Shown in pieces: positions 40,684 through 48,002 of a stretch of DNA of 48,002 nucleotides. The notes beneath the pieces are model-generated. The model was given only the letters and a program-made list of their open reading frames with translations, was not told the origin of the DNA and searched no databases. This DNA comes from Smithella sp. GTDB lineage: Bacteria > Desulfobacterota > Syntrophia > Syntrophales > Smithellaceae. Location of the stretch: the NCBI GenBank assembly GCA_017993615.1, contig JAGOMJ010000016.1, positions 1 to 48,002 of the forward strand. The letters are read 5' to 3'. The first letter of the stretch is position 1. Every line of letters begins with the position of its first letter. A program made the position numbers and the translations under genes.

Positions 40684-41661
40684 TTAATTCTTGATCTCTA
40701 TATGCGATTTTGCGCGAATGGCACTGATCCATTCCTCAAATTTTTTATCCAGTTTTTCATCTTCAATTTTTGCTTTTATCTCCTCCCGGACCACGGCAAC
40801 CGGTTTTAATCCGGCGCCGCGTTTATCCACGACCTTTATGATATGAAAACCCGCATCGGATTCAATCACGTTACTGACCTGATCCACGGCAAGGCTGAAC
40901 GCAACCGCCTCAACTTCCGGGATGATGGTCCCCTTCTCAATAAACCCGACATCCCCGCCCTGAGCGGCCGCCGGCCCCTGAGAATACGTTGAAACCAGTA
41001 GGTCAAAAGATTCTCCCGCCATGATACGTTCCCTCAGGTGCAAAGCTTCTTTCCGGATTTTTCCTTTTGTCTCCGCGTTGGCACCAGAAGGCAGCAGCAA
41101 TAAAAGCTGTTTCATTCTCACGCTTTCTTTACCCTCGTAATCATTGCGGTGCTGATTGTAATAGGCGCCTATTTCCTCATCGGTAACGATAATCTTATCT
41201 TTAACTTCCCGTCTTAATAATCGCATACGGATCATTTGTGACCGTATTTCTTTTTTGACCTCCTCAATGGAGCTGCCGTCCTTGGCAAGGTTTTTCAAAA
41301 AATCCTGCATACTGATATTCTGTTTGGTCAGCATGTCCTGAAGAACACCCATAACGTCTTCTTCCCGGACGGAAGCACTGATCCCCGTTTTCTTCGCCTC
41401 CTGCTCAATCAGGATATTGTCGATCAGCCGGTTCAGAAATTCCTCCCTCGCATGAAGAACAAATTGGTCCTTGTCGCCACCCTGGTAGGTATTCTCAATA
41501 TTTTTCCGATACGGTTCGAAGGCTGCATTCAACTCAAGCCGGGTGATCACCTCATCATTGACCACGGCAATGATTTTATCCACAACTTCGGCGTGCAATA
41601 ACGGACACAAAAGCATGATTCCCAGTAATGCAAAAACATATTTTCCGTAAAATTTCACCAC
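40684..41661 (-). CDS. Periplasmic parvulin-type peptidyl-prolyl isomerase, SurA-like
   Basis: A 325-residue protein with a signal peptide (YVFALLGIMLLCPLLHAEV) and a SurA N-terminal chaperone domain starting VVDKIIAVVNDEVITRLELN. A rotamase (parvulin) domain covers about residues 180-285, with SVRMKQLLLLLPSG, YSQGPAAAQGGDVGFIEKG and AGFHIIKVVDKRG. It probably helps outer-membrane proteins fold. It lies 18 nt after a second, related gene; the two may be old duplicates. Confidence 0.9.
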   Translation of the reverse strand: MVKFYGKYVFALLGIMLLCPLLHAEVVDKIIAVVNDEVITRLELNAAFEPYRKNIENTYQGGDKDQFVLHAREEFLNRLIDNILIEQEAKKTGISASVREEDVMGVLQDMLTKQNISMQDFLKNLAKDGSSIEEVKKEIRSQMIRMRLLRREVKDKIIVTDEEIGAYYNQHRNDYEGKESVRMKQLLLLLPSGANAETKGKIRKEALHLRERIMAGESFDLLVSTYSQGPAAAQGGDVGFIEKGTIIPEVEAVAFSLAVDQVSNVIESDAGFHIIKVVDKRGAGLKPVAVVREEIKAKIEDEKLDKKFEEWISAIRAKSHIEIKN

Positions 41662-41679
41662 AGACCTCCCTTGATCGTG

Positions 41680-42687
41680 CTACCTGTATGATGTATTGAT
41701 TTTAATATCGGCTTTTTTTTGGACAACGGCTTTTTTCTTTAAGGCTTCCAGCCATTCCGCAAAAGCCGTTTTCTCCTTCAGCAGGCGAATATCCGCAATC
41801 ACTTCTTCTCTGGCCTCCGGCAAGATTCTTTCTTTGGCCTGCCGGACTTCCATCACCTTGATAATATGAAATCCATAAGAACTCTGTACGATCGGACTGA
41901 TCGTCTGGACCGGTATTTTAAAAATCGTTTCATCCAGCGGTTCCGGCATGACCCGTTTCGTGATGAATCCCAGGTCACCACCACGCGAGGCTTCCGGACC
42001 GATAGACATCTCCGAAGCCACCCGGGCAAATTCTTCCTTGGATTTCAATCGTTGCATCGCCTGCTCGGCGGTTTGCATATCCCGAACCACAATCTGCGAC
42101 ACTCTGGCAGACAAATCCCTTTTGTAGATGTGACGGTGCTTTTTGAAATAATCTTCTATTTCCGTTTCGGAAACTATAATTTTAGAATGAACATCCGCCG
42201 CAATAAGTTTCTGCAGAAGAATTTCCTTTCGAAAATCCTCTTTCCATTTCTCATAGTTGATATTTTGTCTGGCAAAAAGACCGGTGAATTCGTTTCCGTA
42301 ATCTTTTTCGATTTCTTTAATTTTTGCCTCCAGTTCGGCATCGCTCACCGACAGGTTCAATTCCCGGGCACGCAAGAGCATTATTTTTTCCCCGATCATG
42401 GCATCCAGGACTTCGTCCTCGAATTTTTTCACATACGCGGGCTGTCTAAAGAAATCGCCGGAAAGCATCCTGGCCTTCTCATTCAAAAGGGACTGGTATT
42501 CATCAAGATAAATTTTGGCACCGTTGACCGTGGCGACATGGGGACGCGAAAAGCTTTCCATTTTATCGCAGGCGATCATTAACCCCGGCAAGAGCAGACA
42601 CAAAAGACCGCAGCGAACCGGAGAAACCTTTTTGGATTTTCCCGCCAAAGAATAAAATTTAGAAAACCATCTGGTTGGAATCATCAT
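41680..42687 (-). CDS. Lipoprotein parvulin-type peptidyl-prolyl isomerase, PrsA/SurA-like
   Basis: A 335-residue protein. The N-terminal segment VRCGLLCLLLPGLMIAC ends in a lipobox-like LMIAC (Cys40), so it is probably a lipoprotein. A SurA N-like helical domain follows (VATVNGAKIYLDEYQSLLNE), then a rotamase domain (SARVSQIVVRDMQTAEQAMQ, IGPEASRGGDLGFITKRVMP, YGFHIIKVMEVR). It follows mfd by 23 nt and precedes the SurA-like gene. Starts MM; either methionine is possible. Confidence 0.88.
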   Translation of the reverse strand: MMIPTRWFSKFYSLAGKSKKVSPVRCGLLCLLLPGLMIACDKMESFSRPHVATVNGAKIYLDEYQSLLNEKARMLSGDFFRQPAYVKKFEDEVLDAMIGEKIMLLRARELNLSVSDAELEAKIKEIEKDYGNEFTGLFARQNINYEKWKEDFRKEILLQKLIAADVHSKIIVSETEIEDYFKKHRHIYKRDLSARVSQIVVRDMQTAEQAMQRLKSKEEFARVASEMSIGPEASRGGDLGFITKRVMPEPLDETIFKIPVQTISPIVQSSYGFHIIKVMEVRQAKERILPEAREEVIADIRLLKEKTAFAEWLEALKKKAVVQKKADIKINTSYR

Positions 42688-42710
42688 CTTTCTGTATATC
42701 CTGCTTACCG

Positions 42711-45700
42711 CTATTGGGCAAGCATCTTTAACAACATATCCGCCTGAACCAGAATGTCCATATCCGCAGCAGCCGGCGCCGGCACAAACAGTTTATGGTC
42801 CGGGGTAAAACGCAATTCTTTGATTTTCTTGCGGTAAAGAGCGATTATTTTCCCCGGATCGACCGGAGAATTCTCCCGGAAGAAGATGTATAGGTATTTA
42901 CCGTCATAGCCCATCTTCTTCCCTTTCAGCGGCTTCAGAACATTTCGGATGGAGATCACCCGCAATAAATTATCCGCAACACGGGGCATCTCGCCGTAAC
43001 AATCCAGCAACTCATTTTCAATCGCGCGGATGTCTTCATCGTTTGCCGCCAGGGATATTCTTTTATACAAAATCAGACGCTGATGGACATCCGGCACATA
43101 ATCCTCGGGGATGAATGCGGAAATCCCAAGCTGAATTTCCGGCATCCAGTCTTCTTCGGTTTTCTCCCCCTTGACTTCGCGAATGGTTTTTTCGATTAAT
43201 TCAGTATAAAGCTCGTAACCAACGGCGGAAATATGTCCCGACTGGGACATCCCCAGTACGCTTCCGCCGCCCCGGATTTCCAGATCGTTGTATGCAATCC
43301 GGAAACCGGAGCCCGGATCCGAAAATTCCTTAATGACCTGCAGCCGTTTCATCGCTGCGCGGGAAAGTATCGCTCCCTGAGGCAGCAACAGATAGGCAAA
43401 CGCCTCCCGGCTGGATCGTCCCACGCGGCCGCGTATCTGATAGAGCTGCGCCAGGCCGAACTTTTCAGCGCGGTTGATAATAATCGTATTGGCCGTCGAA
43501 ATATCGAGACCGGAACCGATGATCGTTGTACAAACCAGCACATTGTTCTCTTGCCGGATGAACCCGGCCATGGTTTTTTCAATTTCCGCCGGCTTCATCT
43601 GCCCGTGAACAACTCCGACTTTGGCGTGCGGCACGAGCCGCTGCACCAGGCGGGCAATCGCATAAATCGAACGCACCCGGTCGTGGACAAAAAACACCTG
43701 CCCCTGACGCGCCAGTTCTTTTTCAACCGCCGTTTTAATCGCATCCTCATCGAACTCCATGACATAGGTTTTGATGGAAACCCGGTCCTTGGGCGGCGTG
43801 TTGATGACGGACAAATCCCGGATGCCGACCAGCGACAGATGCAGCGTCCTGGGAATCGGCGTCGCCGAGAGCGTCAACACATCGACCAGCGTGCGCATTT
43901 TTTTCAACTTTTCCTTATGCGCCACGCCGAAACGCTGCTCCTCATCGATAATGACCAGCCCGAGATCTTGAAACGCAACGTCCTTTTGCAAAAGACGATG
44001 CGTCCCGACGACAATATCGATTGTCTGATTTTTAAGCTCTTCGACAATTTTTTTCTGTTCGGCGGGTTTTTTAAAACGATTCAGCAGTCCCACCCGCACC
44101 GGAAAATCTTCAAAACGGCGGGTAAACGTCTGATAGTGCTGTTCCGCAAGAATCGTCGTCGGGGTCAGAACAGCAACTTGTTTACCGTCCATCACCGCGC
44201 GAAACGCCGAGCGGATCGCCACTTCGGTTTTGCCGAATCCGGCATCGCCGCAGATCAGGCGGTCCATCGGCTTGACGTCATCCATATCCTGATGAATGTC
44301 TTCGATGGCTTTCACCTGATCCGGCGTCTCTTCAAATTCAAAGGTCGAGCAAAACTCTTCGTAGATTCTGTCCGGCGGGGCAAACGATTTTCGTTCCAGC
44401 GTCTCGCGGGCGGCATAAATGGACACCAGTTCTTCGGCATAGTCGCGGACCGATTTTTTCACCCTTTCTTTGACAGCCTCCCAGGATGTTCCGCCCATCC
44501 GGTCGATCTTCGGCACATAGCCGTCGGGACCGACATAGCGTTGAATCTTCTCCAGAGCATTAACGGGAATGTATAATTTATCGCCCTCCGAATATTCAAT
44601 GACCAGAAAATCGTTTTCAATCTTTCTCACGGCGATTTTTTTCAAACCGCGGTAAATGCCGATGCCGAAATCCGTATGCACGACAAAATCGCCTTCTTGC
44701 AGATCGCCGAACGATTTGATAAAATACCCCGTGCGCACTGGCCGCGAGCGCAGACGGCGGGCTTTTTTGACGAAGATTTCTTCTTCGCTTAAGACGGCCA
44801 GCTTTATCGCCGGCATGACAAAGCCTGATGAAATGTCTCCCACGAATAAAATCAACCGTGCATCGCCTTTCCAACCTTCCAGGCTGTCCAGAACCGGTTC
44901 AGCGCCGGACAATGTCTCCGCCGGCAGATCGTAAGACGAAAGCAACCCCTTCATCCGTTGAACATCTTCCGGCAACGGACAGAAAAGAAAAACCAGCATG
45001 TCCCCGGCAAACCATGATTTTATTTTTTCTACGGTCAACCGTAGCGTTGCATCCTCTCGGATTTCACCTGCCAGCGGCTCCCCTGTGCAGGTGAACCGGT
45101 CGCTTTCAAAAACTACCGGCACATGATATCTTTCAGATTCGATTTCGAGTCCAGCCAGCGCAACCTGTAGGAAGCCATCCAGGCCGGCCGTTACAGCCTC
45201 CGGCGGGAAATAGGTATTTTCCTTTTCCAGATAGAATTTTCCACCGCTCTTTGCCTTGAACAGCAATTTATCCATAGCCAACCCAGCGTTGAACATCGCG
45301 TGCCCAACAGCCAGCGGATCATCCAGAACGACCAGTGTATTTCTTGAAAGATATTCCAAAAGGCCGGACAAGGTATTATCGGAAAGGCCGCTTCCGGTAT
45401 CGTACGATTCATAAAACAGCGGCAAGAATATCGGATTGAAGGCATTGGTCAACCCCTCCTGAACGGCGGCAACCAGACGGCTGCGAATGTCGCGGGAAAA
45501 GGAAAGTTCGTCGGCACGGCGCCGGATGTTGCGCACTGCCAGCTCCAGCGTCGAATGATCCATGACGGCCTCTCCGGCAGGAGATAATACAAAAGCGGGC
45601 AACGGTCCGATAGAACGCTGGGAAGATGTGTTGAATGTCCTGATGGACTCTATTTCATCGCCCAGCATCTCCAGGCGCAGCGGATTTTTTTCGGTGGGAG

Positions 45701-46250
45701 GAAAAATGTCAATGATGTTTCCGCGGATGCTGAATTCCCCTTTTTCCTGAACCAGACTTTCTCGTTTATAGCATTGCGCGACAAGCTGCGCTGCAAATTC
45801 ATCCCGGTTGATGGTGTCGCCGGGAGCAATAATTCGCAGATGCTTGCTGAACTCGGCCACCGGCATCACTTTCTGCATCAACGCATTTGCAGAGGCAACG
45901 ACAATAATTTTGTGTTGAATCTGCAAGTTGGCCAACACCTCCAGACGGGACAATTCCTCGTCACGCTGAAGAGCAAACATGTCAATGGTCAGGAAATCCA
46001 GCGCCGGATAATGAAACACGTGCTCTTCACCCAGAAACAGCGACAAATCGCGAGCAAAGGCCACCGCTTCCTTCTCCTCGGGGCAGACCACCAGTACAGG
46101 CCTCTGTCGTTTTTTATACAATAAGGAGATCAGAAAAGAACGGGCCGCGCCGGCAAGGCCCTGTACGGCGATGCGCATCATCCCGTCATCGATCTGTTTC
46201 AGCAGAAGACGAAACGACTCCATATCTTCCGGGTTTTTCCTTGTGATCAT
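42711..46250 (-). CDS. mfd: Transcription-repair coupling factor
   Basis: About 1179 residues. The N-terminal UvrB-homology part ([50 protein letters not shown]) is followed by the RNA-polymerase interaction domain ([19 protein letters not shown]). The RecG-like translocase then has [35 protein letters not shown] and the TRG region [16 protein letters not shown], and the C-terminal regulatory domain ends the protein. It displaces stalled RNA polymerase and recruits UvrA. Start uncertain: TTG 46268, ATG 46250 and ATG 46223 are in frame; I prefer 46250. Confidence 0.96.
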   Translation of the reverse strand: MITRKNPEDMESFRLLLKQIDDGMMRIAVQGLAGAARSFLISLLYKKRQRPVLVVCPEEKEAVAFARDLSLFLGEEHVFHYPALDFLTIDMFALQRDEELSRLEVLANLQIQHKIIVVASANALMQKVMPVAEFSKHLRIIAPGDTINRDEFAAQLVAQCYKRESLVQEKGEFSIRGNIIDIFPPTEKNPLRLEMLGDEIESIRTFNTSSQRSIGPLPAFVLSPAGEAVMDHSTLELAVRNIRRRADELSFSRDIRSRLVAAVQEGLTNAFNPIFLPLFYESYDTGSGLSDNTLSGLLEYLSRNTLVVLDDPLAVGHAMFNAGLAMDKLLFKAKSGGKFYLEKENTYFPPEAVTAGLDGFLQVALAGLEIESERYHVPVVFESDRFTCTGEPLAGEIREDATLRLTVEKIKSWFAGDMLVFLFCPLPEDVQRMKGLLSSYDLPAETLSGAEPVLDSLEGWKGDARLILFVGDISSGFVMPAIKLAVLSEEEIFVKKARRLRSRPVRTGYFIKSFGDLQEGDFVVHTDFGIGIYRGLKKIAVRKIENDFLVIEYSEGDKLYIPVNALEKIQRYVGPDGYVPKIDRMGGTSWEAVKERVKKSVRDYAEELVSIYAARETLERKSFAPPDRIYEEFCSTFEFEETPDQVKAIEDIHQDMDDVKPMDRLICGDAGFGKTEVAIRSAFRAVMDGKQVAVLTPTTILAEQHYQTFTRRFEDFPVRVGLLNRFKKPAEQKKIVEELKNQTIDIVVGTHRLLQKDVAFQDLGLVIIDEEQRFGVAHKEKLKKMRTLVDVLTLSATPIPRTLHLSLVGIRDLSVINTPPKDRVSIKTYVMEFDEDAIKTAVEKELARQGQVFFVHDRVRSIYAIARLVQRLVPHAKVGVVHGQMKPAEIEKTMAGFIRQENNVLVCTTIIGSGLDISTANTIIINRAEKFGLAQLYQIRGRVGRSSREAFAYLLLPQGAILSRAAMKRLQVIKEFSDPGSGFRIAYNDLEIRGGGSVLGMSQSGHISAVGYELYTELIEKTIREVKGEKTEEDWMPEIQLGISAFIPEDYVPDVHQRLILYKRISLAANDEDIRAIENELLDCYGEMPRVADNLLRVISIRNVLKPLKGKKMGYDGKYLYIFFRENSPVDPGKIIALYRKKIKELRFTPDHKLFVPAPAAADMDILVQADMLLKMLAQ

Positions 46251-46296
46251 TTTCCGCACGGCAATCAATCCCCCAAAAAATCAAACAACACCAAAA

Positions 46297-46336
46297 CCCA
46301 TTCCGCATCCAAAAAGTTCTTTTGATCCGGAACGGG
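46297..46336. repeat. Long imperfect inverted repeat in the mfd leader
   Basis: CCCATTCCG (46297-46305) and CGGAACGGG (46328-46336) pair with one mismatch, and the inner CAAAAAG and CTTTTG extend the hairpin. It lies about 50-85 nt upstream of mfd on its transcribed side. It could act in the mRNA leader. It is not followed by a clear T tract in either direction, so is not called a terminator. Confidence 0.45.
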
Positions 46337-46425
46337 TATGTTTGCACGTGTTCTATTCTTCTTTCCCGGATAATTCAATTGAAAACTTGTTTTCCGAAAA
46401 TTGCCATTAAAAATCTATCTTTATA

Positions 46426-46453
46426 TTGACAAGCGCGGCATCTTTGATAAACT
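46426..46453 (+). promoter_or_regulatory. Promoter of moeA
   Basis: TTGACA (46426-46431), a 16-nt spacer and TAAACT (46448-46453). Transcription would begin near 46460, about 23 nt before the ATG. This position also rules out the in-frame TTG at 46426 as a start, because it lies in the -35 box. Confidence 0.65.
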
Positions 46454-46482
46454 GGAACGCATCAATTCCGCGGAGATTGAAT

Positions 46483-47721
46483 ATGATTCCTGTAGAAAAA
46501 GCCTTAAAAACAATTCTGGTTAATTTCCAGCCGCTGGGCCTGGAAACAGTCCATCTTCTGAAAGCGAGGGGACGCGTCATCGGCGAAAATATTATGTCCC
46601 CGCGTAATATCCCCTCTGCCGATAATTCCGCCATGGACGGCTATGCCGTGCGGTGCGCCGATACCAGGGGCGCGGGCAAGACAACTCCTGTAAAATTGAA
46701 AATTATCGAAGACATTCCCGCAGGGAAATTTCCCCGAAAGAACATCGGCAAAAACGAAACGGCCCGCATCATGACCGGCGCCGTGATTCCCCCGGGGGCG
46801 GACGCGGTTATCCGTCAGGAAGACACCCGCAAAGACGGCAGAACCGTCATCATTTTCGCTTCAGCCGCGAGGGGGGAAAACATCCGCTTCGCCGGTGAAG
46901 ATGTCCGTAAAGGCGAATCGGTCATCCCAAAAAACAGCTTGCTGCGTCCCGCGCATATCGGGATGCTTGCCGCGCTGGGAAAATCCTCGCTCAAGGTTTA
47001 TCAAAAACCGCGCGTGGCAATCATGTCAACAGGCGATGAACTGGTCAGCATCAGGACCAACCCGCCGCCCGGCAAAATCGTTAACAGCAACAGTTATTCT
47101 CTGGCAGCGCAAGTAGCGGAGTGCGGCGCGATCCCGTTGATCCTCGCCATTGCCAGAGATAAAAAATCCGATTTGGAAAAAAAATTCAAAAAAGCGCTGA
47201 ACGCCGATGTCATTATCTCATCCGGCGGCGTGTCCGTGGGCGATTTCGATTTCGTAAAAAATGTCATGGGAGAAATCGGCAATGCCATGCATTTCTGGCA
47301 GGTCGCCATGAGACCGGGGAAACCCCTGGCGTTCGGTGCCATAGAAGGCGTTCCGCTGTTCGGCCTGCCCGGCAATCCCGTATCGGCAATGGTTTCCTTT
47401 GAGCAATTTGTGCGCCCTTCGCTTTTGAAAATGCAGGGCCATAAAAAAATCTTCCGTCAGACCGTCACGGCAATCTGCCACGAAGAATTTGAAAAAGCTG
47501 CCGGCTTTAGACATTTCATCCGTGCCGTCGTCCGGAAGGAGAAAGACAAATATATTGCCGTGACAACCGGCGATCAGGGCTCCGGCATTTTGAAATCGAT
47601 GGTCACGGCCAACGGCCTCATTGTCATGGGAGAAAACGAAACCCGAATCAAAAAAAATTCCCAGGTCACAGTTCAGTTGCTTGATGATTCGTTATCCTGG
47701 TCGGATGCTCTGCAATTATGA
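46483..47721 (+). CDS. moeA: Molybdopterin molybdenumtransferase
   Basis: A 412-residue MoeA that inserts molybdate into adenylated molybdopterin. It starts MIPVEKALKTILVNF, then has SADNSAMDGYAVR, RIMTGAVIPPGADAVIRQE, the GDELV and GKIVNSNSYSL segment, ISSGGVSVGDFDFVK, the PGKPLAFG motif and FGLPGNPVSAMVSFEQF. GGAG lies before the ATG. Molybdo- or tungsto-enzymes such as formate dehydrogenase, commonly selenoproteins in these bacteria, may be why it neighbours selC; that link is inferred. Confidence 0.95.
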   Translation: MIPVEKALKTILVNFQPLGLETVHLLKARGRVIGENIMSPRNIPSADNSAMDGYAVRCADTRGAGKTTPVKLKIIEDIPAGKFPRKNIGKNETARIMTGAVIPPGADAVIRQEDTRKDGRTVIIFASAARGENIRFAGEDVRKGESVIPKNSLLRPAHIGMLAALGKSSLKVYQKPRVAIMSTGDELVSIRTNPPPGKIVNSNSYSLAAQVAECGAIPLILAIARDKKSDLEKKFKKALNADVIISSGGVSVGDFDFVKNVMGEIGNAMHFWQVAMRPGKPLAFGAIEGVPLFGLPGNPVSAMVSFEQFVRPSLLKMQGHKKIFRQTVTAICHEEFEKAAGFRHFIRAVVRKEKDKYIAVTTGDQGSGILKSMVTANGLIVMGENETRIKKNSQVTVQLLDDSLSWSDALQL

Positions 47722-47765
47722 AAATACGATCCGAGATGAAAATTCTGCTGATAAACTTTTGATGA

Positions 47766-47794
47766 TTGACACTTTTCTTCTTTCCGGATAGATT
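47766..47794 (+). promoter_or_regulatory. Promoter of selC
   Basis: TTGACA (47766-47771), a 17-nt spacer and TAGATT (47789-47794). The expected transcription start, about 47801, falls at or 1 nt before the mature 5' end of tRNA-Sec (47802). The box pair is identical to that of the tRNA cluster at 17748-17776. Confidence 0.8.
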
Positions 47795-47801
47795 CTTCCG
47801 C

Positions 47802-47899
47802 GGAAGTGCCAAGGTCACTGGTGGGCCTCCCGGACTTCAAATCCGGTGTGGGGCGCTAAAACCGTCCCAGGTGGGTTCGATTCCCATGCACTTCCGCCA
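47802..47899 (+). tRNA. selC: tRNA-Sec (selenocysteine, anticodon TCA)
   Basis: A 98-nt tRNA. The acceptor stem is 8 bp (GGAAGTGC with GCACTTCC), as is usual for bacterial tRNA-Sec. The anticodon loop CTTCAAA gives anticodon TCA, which reads UGA. A long variable arm follows (GTGTGGGGCGCTAAAACC, then GTCCCAG), and then the T arm TGGGTTCGATTCCCA, discriminator G and encoded CCA. It shows that this genome decodes UGA as selenocysteine. selA and selB are not in the window and may lie just to the right. Confidence 0.97.
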
Positions 47900-47971
47900 A
47901 TATTATCATCATCGAAATTTGTGACAACGTTATCAACGCTGCATTCAGACGTAAACGATTTAAACAATCTG

Positions 47972-47995
47972 ACCTCAACGGCGAGGTTGTTTTTG
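47972..47995 (+). terminator. Possible terminator after selC
   Basis: ACCTC (47972-47976) and GAGGT (47983-47987) can pair over a 6-nt loop and are followed by TGTTTTTG. The stem is short, so confidence is low. The rest of 47900-48002 shows no gene that can be recognised before the window ends. Confidence 0.35.
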
Positions 47996-48002
47996 CAACC
48001 GA

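Noticed and set aside
43233..44576. A 447-codon plus-strand open frame inside mfd
   Set aside because: It lies fully antisense to the conserved helicase part of mfd and its composition (rich in His, Arg, Phe, Asn) is typical of an antisense shadow.
46426..46482. N-terminal extension of moeA from TTG 46426
   Set aside because: The TTG is part of the -35 box of the moeA promoter, so it is not transcribed.

Overview
The window looks like a chromosomal segment of a Gram-negative anaerobe of the Deltaproteobacteria/Desulfobacterota, probably near Syntrophus/Smithella. That placement is an inference from gene content, protein style, moderate GC and the use of selenocysteine; no 16S gene is present to confirm it. 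There are no insertion sequences, phage genes or CRISPR arrays. The content is almost entirely core metabolism and information processing, with a few unusual pieces.

Region 1 (1-17664, minus strand) is one long run of translation and transcription genes. Read in the direction of transcription it holds tRNA-Thr(TGT), tRNA-Tyr, tRNA-Gly, tRNA-Thr(GGT), rpmG, tRNA-Trp, secE, nusG, rplK, rplA, an L10 leader with an attenuator-like hairpin, rplJ, rplL, rpoB, rpoC, rpsL, rpsG, tuf, rpsJ, rplC, rplD, rplW, rplB, rpsS and the first 20 codons of rplV. The sec/nus/rpl/rpo, str and S10 clusters are therefore joined end to end. fusA is absent from its usual place between rpsG and tuf, and there is no second tuf after the tRNA cluster.

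Region 2 (17665-32402) starts with a secreted ten-repeat beta-propeller protein (minus). It is followed by a leuA-leuC-leuD-leuB operon preceded by a complete transcription attenuator: promoter, leucine-rich leader peptide, antiterminator and terminator. Next come a methionine-synthase reactivation-domain protein, a PAS/HD-GYP c-di-GMP signalling protein, a MetH that lacks its own reactivation domain, a TonB-like protein, pyrE and a small lipoprotein. MetH function is thus split over two genes.

Region 3 (32403-38000) holds an RlmI-like rRNA methyltransferase, a mannose-1-phosphate guanylyltransferase, a hidden selenoprotein gene, maf, yggS and a response-regulator/HD-GYP protein. The selenoprotein gene (34795-35097, minus) is a 100-residue secreted heavy-metal-associated (HMA) domain protein. 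The second cysteine of its CxxC metal site is an in-frame UGA, and a perfect 7-bp hairpin lies 12 nt downstream of that UGA.

Region 4 (37857-48002) is a minus-strand repair and envelope unit, mfd, two parvulin-type peptidyl-prolyl isomerases and uvrA. Then come moeA and, at the end, the selenocysteine tRNA gene (selC) with its own strong promoter. selC supports reading the UGA as Sec. The selenoprotein, its SECIS-like hairpin and selC are the most interesting signals here; the leucine attenuator and a small family of hairpin repeats come next.
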